The position numbers were made by a program, and so were the translations under genes. DNA of 64,000 nucleotides, taken from assembly GCA_028281865.1 (NCBI GenBank), contig JANQJB010000093.1:62001-126000 (forward strand). Direction: 5' to 3'. The stretch's first letter is position 1; each line of letters starts with the position of its first letter. The stretch comes from Marinagarivorans sp. Lineage in GTDB: Bacteria; Pseudomonadota; Gammaproteobacteria; Pseudomonadales; Cellvibrionaceae. Under the pieces are notes generated by a model, which was given only the letters and a program-made list of their open reading frames with translations, searched no databases and was not told the DNA's origin. Of this stretch, positions 33,003-41,691 are shown piece after piece.

Positions 33003-34667
33003 ATGGCTCAATACGTCTACACAATGAACCGGGTGGGCAAGATTGTTCCTCCCAAACGCGAAATTCTCAAAGACATTTCGCTGTCATTTTTTCCCGGCGC
33101 CAAAATTGGTGTGCTGGGATTAAACGGCGCGGGAAAATCGACACTTTTGCGCATCATGGCCGGCGTCGATAAAGACTTTCACGGAGAAGCGCGACCAATG
33201 CCGGATATCAAAGTCGGTTATTTAGCGCAGGAACCGCAGTTAAACGAAGAAAAAGATGTACGTGGTAATGTTGAGGAAGGTGTTCAGGAAGCCGTCGATG
33301 CTCTGGCTGAACTCGATAAAATTTACGCTGAATACGCAGAGCCCGATGCTGACTTCGATGCCCTGGCTAAGCGTCAAAGCGAAGCCGAAAATATTATCCA
33401 AGCTTGGGACGCCCACAACCTCGACCACAAACTCGAAGTTGCCGCAGACTCGTTACGCTTGCCCCCATGGGATGCCAAGGTAAGCAAATTGTCTGGTGGA
33501 GAACGGCGGCGTGTTGCGCTTTGCCGTCTATTATTGTCCCGCCCCGATATGTTGTTGCTTGATGAGCCAACCAACCATCTCGATGCGGAGTCGGTTTATT
33601 GGCTCGAACAATTCCTACAAGAATTTCCCGGCACAGTGGTAGCCATCACCCATGATCGTTACTTCCTCGATAATGCAGCCGGTTGGATACTTGAGCTCGA
33701 TCGTGGTTACGGTATTCCATACGAAGGAAATTATTCGACCTGGCTCGAAGCAAAAGAAAAAAGGCTGGAACAAGAAGCGCGCAGCGAAGTCGCTCAACAA
33801 AAAACACTAAAGGCAGAATTGGAGTGGGTGCGGCAAAACCCCAAAGGCCGGCGCAGCAAAAATAAGGCGCGCCTGGCACGTTTTGAAGAAATGCAAAGCC
33901 AGGAATTTCAGCAACGCAATGAGACCAATGAAATTTATATACCACCCGGTGAACGTTTGGGCGATAAAGTTATAGAATTTCACCATGTAACAAAAGGTTT
34001 TGGCGAGCGCTTACTAATCGACGACTTGAGTTTTTCTATCCCTAAAGGCGCAATTGTTGGCATCGTTGGCGGCAATGGCGCAGGAAAATCGACGTTGTTT
34101 AGGATGATTGCAGGAACAGAGAAACCCGACAGTGGCGATATCGCTCTTGGTGAAACCGTCAACATTGCCTACGTTGAACAAAGCCGCGAAAACCTACAAA
34201 ACGATAAAACCGTATGGGAGGCAATTTCTGATGGTCAAGATATTCTTCGCATCGGCAACTACGAAGTAAGCTCCCGCTCGTATGTTGGACGTTTTAATTT
34301 TAAAGGCACAGACCAACAAAAACGCGTTGGCGATTTATCAGGTGGAGAGCGCGGTCGCTTACATTTAGCTAACACCTTAAAACAAGGCGCCAATGTACTG
34401 CTACTCGACGAACCTTCCAACGATTTAGATGTAGAAACTCTTCGCGCACTTGAAGAGGCAATTTTAGCCTATCCCGGTTGCGCGTTAATTATTTCACACG
34501 ATCGTTGGTTTTTAGATCGCATAGCCACGCATATTATGGCGTATGAAGGCGATAGTGAGGTTGTATTTTTTGAGGGCAATTACAGCGAGTATCACGACGA
34601 CTTTGTTGCACGCAAAGGACAGAATGCTCAACCCAAAAGAGTGAAATACAAGCCACTTAAAACCTAA
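33003..34667 (+). CDS. ettA: Energy-dependent translational throttle protein EttA (ABC-F)
   Basis: A 554-residue ABC-F ATPase that binds the ribosomal E site and gates entry into the elongation cycle according to ADP/ATP ratio. Two nucleotide-binding domains: first Walker A GLNGAGKST, signature LSGGERRRVALCRLLL, Walker B LLLDEPTNHLD; second Walker A GGNGAGKST, signature LSGGERGRLHLA and LLLDEPSNDLD. The interdomain linker with charged helices (KGRRSKNKARLARFEEMQ) and the N-terminal MAQYVYTMNRVGKIVPPKRE are specific to EttA. Length matches E. coli EttA (555). Confidence 0.97.
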   Translation: MAQYVYTMNRVGKIVPPKREILKDISLSFFPGAKIGVLGLNGAGKSTLLRIMAGVDKDFHGEARPMPDIKVGYLAQEPQLNEEKDVRGNVEEGVQEAVDALAELDKIYAEYAEPDADFDALAKRQSEAENIIQAWDAHNLDHKLEVAADSLRLPPWDAKVSKLSGGERRRVALCRLLLSRPDMLLLDEPTNHLDAESVYWLEQFLQEFPGTVVAITHDRYFLDNAAGWILELDRGYGIPYEGNYSTWLEAKEKRLEQEARSEVAQQKTLKAELEWVRQNPKGRRSKNKARLARFEEMQSQEFQQRNETNEIYIPPGERLGDKVIEFHHVTKGFGERLLIDDLSFSIPKGAIVGIVGGNGAGKSTLFRMIAGTEKPDSGDIALGETVNIAYVEQSRENLQNDKTVWEAISDGQDILRIGNYEVSSRSYVGRFNFKGTDQQKRVGDLSGGERGRLHLANTLKQGANVLLLDEPSNDLDVETLRALEEAILAYPGCALIISHDRWFLDRIATHIMAYEGDSEVVFFEGNYSEYHDDFVARKGQNAQPKRVKYKPLKT

Positions 34668-34680
34668 TAATTTAAATTTA

Positions 34681-34728
34681 ATTGCAACCTTTAGTGGGCT
34701 CCGCTGAGAACCTAATAAAGGTTGCAAT
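34681..34728. terminator. Inverted repeat between convergent ettA and flavoprotein genes
   Basis: ATTGCAACCTTTA (34681-34693) pairs perfectly with TAAAGGTTGCAAT (34716-34728) across a 22-base loop; flanking AT bases extend the stem with one bulge. Placed between two converging stop codons, it probably ends transcripts from both sides, although neither side has a proper U-tract. Confidence 0.5.
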
Positions 34729-34731
34729 AAA

Positions 34732-35352
34732 TTAATACATCGTCTTTTTTACTCTTTCCGGATACGCCTTATCATAATCTTCTGCACTAAATTCGGCGTT
34801 ATTTTTTTCAGCGCAGTATTGCAACATTTCACCAAGGCTCGGTAATTCTGATCGTACCAATTTAGCTTCATTTTCCCACAGGCTTGAACGTTTTAACGCT
34901 TTGGGGCACTGAACAAAAGCTTTTTCAACAAAAACCTCAATGACACTGCTAGCGGCCTTTCCATTCACAGAAAAACTTTCACAAAGTGCTTCATCGACAA
35001 TAATCTCCGCAGTTCCAGCAACTCGCAGAGTCTCGCCAACACCCGGAATTAAAAAAATAATACCAACGTTCTTGTTCGCAACAATATTTTTTAAAGAGTC
35101 GAGGCGATTGTTTCCGCGTCGATCAGGAATATGCAGAGTTTTTTCATCAACCACTTGCACAAACCCCGCGGGGTCACCTCTTGGTGAACAATCAACACCC
35201 TTTTCACCGTAGGTGGATAAAATTAAAAAAGGTGCCTTATGGATAAACGCCTGATAGTGAGGACTTAGGTATGAAAGTTCTTTCCACAGTGAAGCTTTAG
35301 CGGGCTCGCCGTACAAAGTACACAATTCTTCCACCGACTTTATCTTTTTCAT
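34732..35352 (-). CDS. FMN-dependent pyridoxamine-5'-phosphate-oxidase-like flavoprotein
   Basis: A 206-residue split-barrel flavoprotein of the MSMEG_1061-type PPOX group. Typical stretches: HKAPFLILSTYGEKGVDCSPRG, VVDEKTLHIPDRRGNNRLDSLKNIV (FMN-phosphate contacts), VGIIFLIPGVGETLRVAGTAEI, and the CPKALKRSSLW motif near the C-terminus. These proteins bind FMN or F420 and reduce unknown small molecules. It is convergent with ettA and separated by the inverted repeat above. Confidence 0.88.
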   Translation of the reverse strand: MKKIKSVEELCTLYGEPAKASLWKELSYLSPHYQAFIHKAPFLILSTYGEKGVDCSPRGDPAGFVQVVDEKTLHIPDRRGNNRLDSLKNIVANKNVGIIFLIPGVGETLRVAGTAEIIVDEALCESFSVNGKAASSVIEVFVEKAFVQCPKALKRSSLWENEAKLVRSELPSLGEMLQYCAEKNNAEFSAEDYDKAYPERVKKTMY

Positions 35353-35569
35353 TTATCGATCCTTTCTAAAACAATGTACCAAAATTAGTAAAACCAAATC
35401 CAAAATACTGGTAGGCAGAAACGCAAAAAGTATAGCAAATCAACTAGCTCTCACCAATTCCCTCTCGCACGTCCCAAAACGAATAACTTCATTATATAAC
35501 TCGATGTCAAAAACAATCCAAGGTCAACGCCCCTCCGTAAAGATAGCTAATCCATAAAGTATTCAGACC

Positions 35570-36124
35570 ATGAACCACAACATTTTTATTTTATTATTGT
35601 TGATTGTTATGACTTCAGCCTGTAGCAACATAGCTAATACACCTAGCTCAGAGCACCAGCCGGCATTACTTTTGGAGCATTTTTTTAACGGCAACTTAAC
35701 CGCTCACGGCATCGTTAAAAATCGCAAGGGTGATGTAATCCGCACGTTTAACGCCACTATCGACGCAAGTTGGGAGGGCGACACCGGGGTACTCGAAGAA
35801 GACTTCATTTTTGACGACGGAGAGAAGCAACAACGTATCTGGACTCTGACGAAGCAGCAACGCGATCATTATATTGGCACAGCGGGTGATGTGGTTGGCG
35901 AAGCAAAACTAAACCTTAGTGGCAATAGACTTTTTATCAAGTATGTTCTGCAGGTTCCCTATAAGGGCCGTTTAATCGACGTTAAAGTCGATGACCGCAT
36001 GTACCTTGTTTCACCTGATGTCCTGATTAACGAATCGCTGCTTTATAAATGGGGTTTTAAAGTAGGCTCAGTGAGCCTCGTTATCCTGCGACCTAGCCAG
36101 CCCAAACTGACCCATTTGCTCTAG
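35570..36124 (+). CDS. DUF3833 family lipoprotein
   Basis: A 184-residue lipoprotein: signal peptide with lipobox TSACS (Cys at about residue 18). The remainder matches DUF3833, with EHFFNGNLTAHGIVKNRKGDVIRTF, ASWEGDTGVLEEDFIFDDGEKQQRIWTL and the Y-x-VPYKGRLIDVKVDDRMYLV end. The family is predicted to form a beta-rich lipid-binding-like fold; function is not known. The 217 bases before it contain nothing I can name. Confidence 0.87.
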   Translation: MNHNIFILLLLIVMTSACSNIANTPSSEHQPALLLEHFFNGNLTAHGIVKNRKGDVIRTFNATIDASWEGDTGVLEEDFIFDDGEKQQRIWTLTKQQRDHYIGTAGDVVGEAKLNLSGNRLFIKYVLQVPYKGRLIDVKVDDRMYLVSPDVLINESLLYKWGFKVGSVSLVILRPSQPKLTHLL

Positions 36125-36238
36125 GTATTGGCGCATATCGCGCACCTCACGGTGTGATCGCAAAGTGGTGTTTTTAGCCGACGACGAACTACACTTAAGG
36201 ATACCTACGTAGAATATGCATACTGGAGCCCAAGCGCT

Positions 36239-36631
36239 ATGTCAGAACTTCCTCATGAAGAGCGCCGACAATACAGCCGCGTCCCGTTTGAAGCTGACGT
36301 GACTATCATTCAAGACTCTCACACCTTCGACGCACAACTAGTCGATATTTCATTAAATGGCCTACTTGTTAACACACCCGCAAGCTACCAAATTCGAACA
36401 GACTTGCCTTGCACGGTAAAAATCAGTTTGGCTGACGAAGTAGAAATCCAGATGCTGGTGACGCTGGTGCACAGCAGTTCAAGCTGCTTGGGTTTCCACT
36501 GCACAAGCATTGATATGGACAGCATGGTGCATTTGCGAAGGGTGATGGAATTTAATATTGAAGATCCGATGGCGCCTGACCGCGTGCTCGCAGAACTCGT
36601 AAAAAAGCAGCAGCAAGCGTCGCAACAATAA
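36239..36631 (+). CDS. PilZ-domain cyclic-di-GMP receptor
   Basis: A 130-residue stand-alone PilZ protein. The c-di-GMP binding signature is intact: EERRQYSRVPFEADV (R-x3-R) and the downstream VDISLNGLLV (D-x-S-x-x-G). A helical tail rich in glutamine ends the protein. It is likely a soluble effector or adaptor of cyclic-di-GMP signalling; the partner is not evident from its neighbours (DUF3833 upstream, DUF4124 convergent downstream). Confidence 0.92.
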   Translation: MSELPHEERRQYSRVPFEADVTIIQDSHTFDAQLVDISLNGLLVNTPASYQIRTDLPCTVKISLADEVEIQMLVTLVHSSSSCLGFHCTSIDMDSMVHLRRVMEFNIEDPMAPDRVLAELVKKQQQASQQ

Positions 36632-36674
36632 AGACCGGCTCGCACACTAATCTATACGCATTAAGCATTTGCTA

Positions 36675-37169
36675 TCAAAGCTGCTCCATAATCTCTTCCA
36701 TTTGCGCGTTGCGCTCGTCCATCTTTTTTTGAACGTTGCGCGCCTCTTGCATGACTTGCTGAATATTTCCAGGTGTCGGCAGAGTGTCGCCAGGACTTAA
36801 AGAGCCATCGGTTTGCATGGAATTGGATTTTTTGAAAGCGGGGATCGAGGGTGGTTGCTCTATAGAATTCACTGTAGCGGGATCGATAGTTACCACTGTT
36901 GCCTCGGCGACTTTCTCCCCGGCAGGCGCTTGCTGTGAATAATGAACAACGCCGCGCTCATCTACCCATTTGTGAACAGAGACCGGCTTGGACTCAGAAA
37001 GCCCGACATCAGGCATAGACAAATCCGGCATATCAATCTTTGATGGCATTAAAGAACTCAAGCTAAAGCCCTGTAACGGCGACTTACCTGTCATCAAATA
37101 CATTGCATAGTTCGACATACCGACCATCACAACAACCATCATGACAGCTTTGAAAATTATCTTTTTCAT
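36675..37169 (-). CDS. DUF4124 domain protein, membrane-anchored
   Basis: A 164-residue envelope protein. The N-terminus is a single hydrophobic segment (IIFKAVMMVVVMVGMSNYAMYLM) that may anchor it. A DUF4124-type motif follows (VHKWVDERGVVHYSQQAP), the short beta motif found in many small periplasmic proteins, then a low-complexity linker and a helical, glutamine/methionine-rich C-terminus. Function unknown. Convergent with the PilZ gene, with 43 bases between. Confidence 0.85.
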   Translation of the reverse strand: MKKIIFKAVMMVVVMVGMSNYAMYLMTGKSPLQGFSLSSLMPSKIDMPDLSMPDVGLSESKPVSVHKWVDERGVVHYSQQAPAGEKVAEATVVTIDPATVNSIEQPPSIPAFKKSNSMQTDGSLSPGDTLPTPGNIQQVMQEARNVQKKMDERNAQMEEIMEQL

Positions 37170-37391
37170 TGTCTGCTTCCTGTGTCCTATATACTCGATT
37201 CAAGCCGGATCTCGACTCAAATCCATACCTCGATTGAAGCTCACATAACGCCCAAATAACTCGAAGTAGATCACATTTCGACCCACTTTCTCTTCGATTA
37301 TAGCCTGCTCAGTTTATCAACCTTAGACCTTTAAAGCCTAGGAGACGACTGATTCAAACCTTTGAGCAATACCCATGTAACCTTCTATCTA

Positions 37392-38261
37392 TTATCCAAC
37401 GAAACGATTTTCCGTTGTACCGGCAACATCGACACGAACTTTGAATACCGACCCCGATTCGGGGAATTTTTGCAGTTCTTCTTCGGATCGATTACCGACA
37501 CTCGTAATGTAAAGCGTCTTTAAATCTTCGTCACCAAAAGCCACCATGGTTGGACAGCGGGCGGGAACAGCTATTTCTTGCACAATTTCGCCCTTGGGAT
37601 TTAAGCGCACCACTCGCTGCCCCTCGTAAAGCGCCGTCCAATAATAGCCTTCGCTATCAACAGCAGCTCCGTCTGGGCGGCCTTCACCATGGGGAAATTG
37701 GTGAAACACACGGCAATTGCTTACCTCGCCTTGTTCTATATCAAAGTCGCAAACTTGAATGGCATGGCTCGGCGTATCCGCGTAATAAAGTGCTCGATTA
37801 TCGAGACTAAAAGCAATCCCATTAGCAGTAAGTAAATTATCAATCCATTTCGTTGCTACACCTTCACCAGTCAGCGAATAAATACTCGCACCCCCATGAT
37901 CTTTTGGCGGATAAACACTACCGGCCCAAAGTCGGCCCATCGCATCACAGCGTCCGTCATTAAAACGGTTTTTATCCAACCCTTCCTCCGGATCACAGAT
38001 AAACATGCGATTGGTATTCCAACCATCTAAGGTAAAGTAACCATTGCGCATTGCCAGGATAAAACCTCCCTTTTCGCGCAATGCAAAGCAGCCAATCTCT
38101 TCGTCAAACTGTAAATATTCGTCGCGGCCAGTTTTTGGGTCGAGACGATGGAGTTGGCAGGCATTGATATCAACCCAATATAGGACCTGTTCTTTTTCAT
38201 CCCAGCGCGGACATTCGCCCAAATTTGCGCGAATTGATAATGCCACTTCGACTTTGCTCAT
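37392..38261 (-). CDS. SMP-30/gluconolactonase/LRE-family lactonase
   Basis: A 289-residue six-bladed beta-propeller hydrolase. Family motifs: the metal-binding LGECPRWDEKEQVLYWVDI at the N-terminus, KNRFNDGRCDAMGRLWAG, TANGIAFSLDNRALYYADT and GRPDGAAVDSEGYYWTAL. These enzymes open sugar lactones (gluconolactone, xylonolactone, arabinolactone) in sugar catabolism. No catabolic partner genes adjoin, so the lactone cannot be named. Confidence 0.92.
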   Translation of the reverse strand: MSKVEVALSIRANLGECPRWDEKEQVLYWVDINACQLHRLDPKTGRDEYLQFDEEIGCFALREKGGFILAMRNGYFTLDGWNTNRMFICDPEEGLDKNRFNDGRCDAMGRLWAGSVYPPKDHGGASIYSLTGEGVATKWIDNLLTANGIAFSLDNRALYYADTPSHAIQVCDFDIEQGEVSNCRVFHQFPHGEGRPDGAAVDSEGYYWTALYEGQRVVRLNPKGEIVQEIAVPARCPTMVAFGDEDLKTLYITSVGNRSEEELQKFPESGSVFKVRVDVAGTTENRFVG

Positions 38262-38509
38262 AGTTCAATCTCACTTGCGGAATTTTAAAAGGAGCAATGA
38301 TCGCACAGAGCCGATTGCATTCCAAACCGGGATTAATTGTGACGAAGCAATAATTTATCGCACTATTGCTTGATAGGTCATATGACAAAGGTCATTGGCT
38401 GAGGCAATAGGATAGACACTATTCTCAAAGACAAAGGGGGAGCCATCTGTGCAATTGCAGTTAGCGCAACGCTCAAACTTATCCAACAATAATTATACGT
38501 TTAATCGAA

Positions 38510-39109
38510 TTAAAATTTTCGCTTAAAAGTTTTTATTCGAGGCTCTTTAGGAGGCAAAGTACTGTAGCGCTTAAAGCCCGGAGCTAAATATTCAATTTGG
38601 TCGCCCCTTATTCTATCGCTATTAATTAACGCTAAATATTCGGAAGGATTAGGTCGATAGGGCAATGCGATTAAATCCATATCTATTTCTGACAATAAGC
38701 GGTTACCTTTGTGCTGATTACAACGCTTGCAAGCTGTCACAACATTCTCCCACTTATCTAAACCGCCACGACTTGTCGGCAACACATGGTCTCGTGATAA
38801 ATCGGACACGTTAAAAAAATAACCGCAATACATGCATTGCCGCTTATCACGATTAAATAGTGCGGTATTGGTTAGCGGAGGAACTTTCCGCACCGGAGTC
38901 ATACGTTCACCATCACAGGCAATGATTGCCGGCAATTCCAACACGGTTTGTGCTCCGGTTAAACGCGAACGCCCACCATGAACTTTTTTTACAATACCAC
39001 CTAGAGCCCACGCAACTAAGTCGCGCGAATACATGCAAACACCTTCTTTCCAATGCAACCATTCTATTGGTTGCCCGGCCATGTTAAGCCTTAAAATGCG
39101 TGCTTCCAT
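38510..39109 (-). CDS. HNH endonuclease family protein
   Basis: A 199-residue protein; the ATG at 39107-39109 is chosen over an in-frame TTG at 39124. The N-terminal half (LNMAGQPIEWLHWKEGVCMY) precedes a classical HNH zinc-finger nuclease: CMYCGYFFNVSDLSRDHVLPTSRGG, then WENVVTACKRCNQHKG. Two CxxC pairs and the D-H / N / H residues are all present. Relatives of this length are widespread single-copy genes in gammaproteobacteria and cyanobacteria, with a presumed but unproven nuclease role. No restriction or phage genes adjoin. Confidence 0.9.
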   Translation of the reverse strand: MEARILRLNMAGQPIEWLHWKEGVCMYSRDLVAWALGGIVKKVHGGRSRLTGAQTVLELPAIIACDGERMTPVRKVPPLTNTALFNRDKRQCMYCGYFFNVSDLSRDHVLPTSRGGLDKWENVVTACKRCNQHKGNRLLSEIDMDLIALPYRPNPSEYLALINSDRIRGDQIEYLAPGFKRYSTLPPKEPRIKTFKRKF

Positions 39110-39230
39110 ATAGTAATCTCGCAAAATGTTTTAAGCCATTTGTTAAAAAAAATGTACGGCAAATTAGTTTATTCACATAAATTTCCGGTTATAGCGAATT
39201 ATGCTCGGCTCATTGCGCCCCCAGAAGCGA

Positions 39231-39263
39231 AAAACCCCGCTGCGGTATGACAAGCGGGGTTTT
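39231..39263 (-). terminator. Intrinsic terminator-like hairpin (orphan)
   Basis: AAAACCCCGCT (39231-39241) pairs perfectly with AGCGGGGTTTT (39253-39263). Read on the minus strand it ends GCGGGGTTTTTCG; on the plus strand GGGGTTTTAG. No protein gene lies immediately upstream on either strand, so its transcript is unaccounted for; see the RNA candidate above it. Confidence 0.75.
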
Positions 39264-39475
39264 AGAATTCGGTAATCAGCGAGTTTGGAAGCTACAGGTT
39301 TTTTGTTGAAATATAACCTGTGGGGGTGATGGGGACCGTGCGTCGAATGATGCATCGATGACCGGGAGTACTTTTCGTGTTTATGGTGTTTTAGATAACT
39401 TGAAACACCCGCGTACTGCTCTCGGTTATGCGTTTCCGAGATTTTTGCGAAATGATTGAAAACTCAATCCTCCTC
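39231..39475 (-). ncRNA. Candidate structured RNA ending at the orphan terminator
   Basis: On the minus strand this stretch offers a string of hairpins: GATTGA-GTTT-TCAATC (39454-39469), CTCGG...CCGAG, GGTGTTT...AAAACACC, ACAGGTT...AACCTGT, and the terminator. No frame with a normal start spans it, although GGAGG occurs at the 5' side. It matches no RNA family I know. Low confidence; proposed because terminator plus successive stems in a 1-kb gene-free gap is more structure than expected. Confidence 0.25.
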
Positions 39476-39795
39476 TTTAATTAAGCTTACTCTCTTCTTT
39501 TAATCTTCGCCTTCTTACTCTGTGTTCACTCTATTTTGTTAATTTTCTTAGTAAACTCACCCGGCAACATCGAATCGAACGAAGCCAATAAATTAACGTT
39601 TCCATTCAAATATTAACGCGATATTGACAACAGTCAAGCAAAATCATTTTTTTCAAAACAAAAGTATTAAACAAAGAAATCTATTACAACTTGATGACGT
39701 AAAACGCAAAATTAACGGAGTTAATTTCTACAGCAGACAATATTAGTGCGCCGTCGGTCTTATGTACTAAATTATATAAAAAGAATAAATACTAT

Positions 39796-39830
39796 AAAAA
39801 AAAGACCGCGATAAGAGAACTTATCGCGGT
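39796..39830 (-). terminator. Strong Rho-independent terminator
   Basis: On the minus strand: ACCGCGATAAG, loop TTCT, CTTATCGCGGT (perfect 11-bp stem) followed by CTTTTTTTT. It lies 283 bases beyond the stop of the PilZ gene at 40113, too far to be that operon's simple end, and suits the small RNA proposed at 39796-39921. Confidence 0.9.
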
Positions 39831-39921
39831 AAACTCACAGGTTTTACTGTCCTAGGGATCACCAATTCATCATGAAATCCGTGGTGACCTTAGCATCCCT
39901 ACTTCCTAGCGCGTCCGTGCG
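39796..39921 (-). ncRNA. Candidate RsmX/Y/Z-like small RNA (CsrA/RsmA antagonist)
   Basis: On the minus strand, from a start predicted near 39921, the RNA would be about 125 bases and end at the perfect terminator. It contains five GGA motifs in the first 90 bases: CACGGACG, TAGGAAG, TAGGGATG, CACGGATT and TAGGACAG, several within A-N-GGA contexts favoured by CsrA/RsmA. The CACGGATT motif lies in the loop region of a stem formed by GGTCACCA and TGGTGATCC. A TAGAAT -10-like box lies at 39928-39933 and an 18-base palindrome at 39977-39994, centred about 65 bases upstream of the predicted start, as in GacA-controlled rsm promoters. No protein frame fits. Family assignment is inference from architecture. 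Confidence 0.45.
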
Positions 39922-39976
39922 GTGATTATTCTAGAGATTTGAGTTTTCACCACTAGAGGACATCGACGTCAATCCA

Positions 39977-39994
39977 TGTGCGAGATATCGCACA
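39977..39994 (-). promoter_or_regulatory. GacA-box-like palindrome upstream of the small RNA
   Basis: TGTGCGAGATATCGCACA is an interrupted palindrome: TGTGCG, six bases, CGCACA. The known GacA/UvrY upstream activating site is TGTAAG-N6-CTTACA, of the same 6-6-6 layout and spacing; two of six positions per arm differ. Confidence 0.4.
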
Positions 39995-40112
39995 AAAGTA
40001 CGCATTGGCGGATAAAATGGGAGAAACAATGCATTTATTATTTTTTGTTTGTTTTTCAGGCAAAAAATAATGCTTTTTATGCCAAATTGACACAGTATTT
40101 GTGAGTGACAGC

Positions 40113-40658
40113 TCAGTCCTGACGCGTTTTCAGCTGCACGCTCTGACGTTTGACAATGTGCTGAATAAGCTCCTCTTGAGCTGACTCACCCATATTGTAA
40201 AAATCGATACGCCAAAAATGCTCGCCTTCTTCAAGCTGTTCGCAAGAAACTAAAATCCCGTCTGTACGCACTTTTTTCTGGCTCGGCAGCAATTGCAATT
40301 CGATATACAAACGCGTCCCTTCATCGAGAGCCTCATCATTGATAAACGCCATTCCACAAGCGCTGATATTGACCTCACGCACTTTGTAAGCAATGCGATT
40401 GACCAGCTGATTGTCAACCGCAATCTGACTGATAATACGCTCGATTTTTTGATTAAAAATGGCGATCAATTCGGAAACTTTTGGCAGCTCATCTGCAAGC
40501 TCAAGTAACAACCTTTCAATTTTTTCATCGTGTTCGGATACAAGCGCAAGCATATCTTTTTCTGTCTGGGCACGCTCCTGCCCTTGCGAATCAATAACCG
40601 AGTATTGCACACCAATAGCCTCATCGATTCGAAAATAACGTCGTCTCTCTATACTCAT
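40113..40658 (-). CDS. PilZ-domain protein, last gene of the stator operon
   Basis: A 181-residue protein with MSIERRRYFRIDEAIGVQYSV at the N-terminus (the R-x3-R c-di-GMP signature RRRYFR), a helical insert of about 60 residues (EKIERLLLELADELPKVSELI), then the PilZ beta-barrel including REVNISACGMAF, where the D-x-S-x-x-G motif is altered to N-x-S-x-x-G. Starts 19 bases after the pomB stop, so is co-transcribed with pomA-pomB. I infer a cyclic-di-GMP-responsive motor brake or stator regulator, by analogy to other PilZ brakes; not proven from sequence. Confidence 0.82.
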   Translation of the reverse strand: MSIERRRYFRIDEAIGVQYSVIDSQGQERAQTEKDMLALVSEHDEKIERLLLELADELPKVSELIAIFNQKIERIISQIAVDNQLVNRIAYKVREVNISACGMAFINDEALDEGTRLYIELQLLPSQKKVRTDGILVSCEQLEEGEHFWRIDFYNMGESAQEELIQHIVKRQSVQLKTRQD

Positions 40659-40677
40659 AATATTGATGGTTCAGTCA

Positions 40678-41664
40678 TTAAAATATTTCATCCACATTGA
40701 GATCAAACAAGTATTTCGGCGCAATATCGAGTTGACGCAATATATCCTCACCTTCAGGATCCTTTAACAGCTCCTTATCTTCCTCCGTCAACTCTTCCTC
40801 TATACCTTGCATAATCATGATTTCAACACGCCGATTACGCGCCCGATTTTCGGGTGTATCATTTGCAACCAGTGGCCGTGTATCTGACAGGCCAGCGACT
40901 TCAAAACGGGTCCGCGAGAGCTCTTCGTCTTTCATAAGCTCATGAGCCACCGACGAAGCGCGCATGGCTGATAAATCCCAATTTGAACGAAAACGCGAAG
41001 TTCGAATGGGCAGGTTATCTGTATGGCCCTGCACAATAATGCGGCCAGGTTTCGTCGCGAGAACAGCAGCTATTTCCCACATCACTTCACGATATTCCGG
41101 CGATAATTGTGCCGAACCGGAAAAAAATGAGCCTTTTTCTCGAATGCGCACAATGATCTTGCGACCGACGGTTTCAACCTCGACCTCACCAGCCATGATT
41201 TGCTCGTGTAAGTTATTCGCAAGTTCATATGCGTCTGCCTGGGTCTCCTCAATCAGCTCTTCGAGCTTTTCTTTCAGGCGAATACGCACACCGGCATCCG
41301 CACCCTCGTCGCCCGCCTCAACGTCGTATGCATCAGCGCAGTCCACATCTAAAGACATTTCCGTAATATCCTGCGTTTTTTGCCATATCTCGTTGATGGG
41401 TGTGGGCTCCGTTCGACCGGGGCTAAACTCTTGCGCAATAATACTGGTTCCTTTAGGCACATCGGTCACGTTAAGGCGATTCTGAACGCCAAACGCCTGC
41501 GCCATCGAGCCGGCCAAACGTTTGAACTTCATAGCATCCATTTCTGAAAAGGACAGCAGCAACACAAAAAAGCACATCAATAAAGACATCAAATCCGCAA
41601 ATGTACCCATCCAGGCCGGCAGGCCGGGGACACATTCGCAATTGTCCTCATCATCATCGCTCAT
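40678..41664 (-). CDS. pomB: Flagellar stator protein PomB/MotB (sodium type)
   Basis: A 328-residue inner-membrane protein. Its N-terminus CECVPGLPAWMGTFADLMSLLMCFFVLLLSF matches PomB closely, with the ion-binding aspartate in TFADLMS and the single membrane helix. A plug region and linker follow (FKRLAGSMAQAFGVQ, SIIAQEFSPGRTEPTPI), then the OmpA-like peptidoglycan-binding domain (VQGHTDNLPIRTSRFRSNWDLSAMRA, NRARNRRVEIMIM). Sodium specificity is inferred from similarity to Vibrio PomB rather than E. coli MotB, and suits a marine host. Located 27 bases after pomA. Confidence 0.95.
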   Translation of the reverse strand: MSDDDEDNCECVPGLPAWMGTFADLMSLLMCFFVLLLSFSEMDAMKFKRLAGSMAQAFGVQNRLNVTDVPKGTSIIAQEFSPGRTEPTPINEIWQKTQDITEMSLDVDCADAYDVEAGDEGADAGVRIRLKEKLEELIEETQADAYELANNLHEQIMAGEVEVETVGRKIIVRIREKGSFFSGSAQLSPEYREVMWEIAAVLATKPGRIIVQGHTDNLPIRTSRFRSNWDLSAMRASSVAHELMKDEELSRTRFEVAGLSDTRPLVANDTPENRARNRRVEIMIMQGIEEELTEEDKELLKDPEGEDILRQLDIAPKYLFDLNVDEIF

Positions 41665-41691
41665 CTATTCACCCAATATACTCAGGCTGCA

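Noticed and set aside
39173-39355. 60-codon frame on the minus strand spanning the orphan terminator
   Set aside because: It reads through a perfect terminator hairpin and has a histidine-rich, non-protein-like start.
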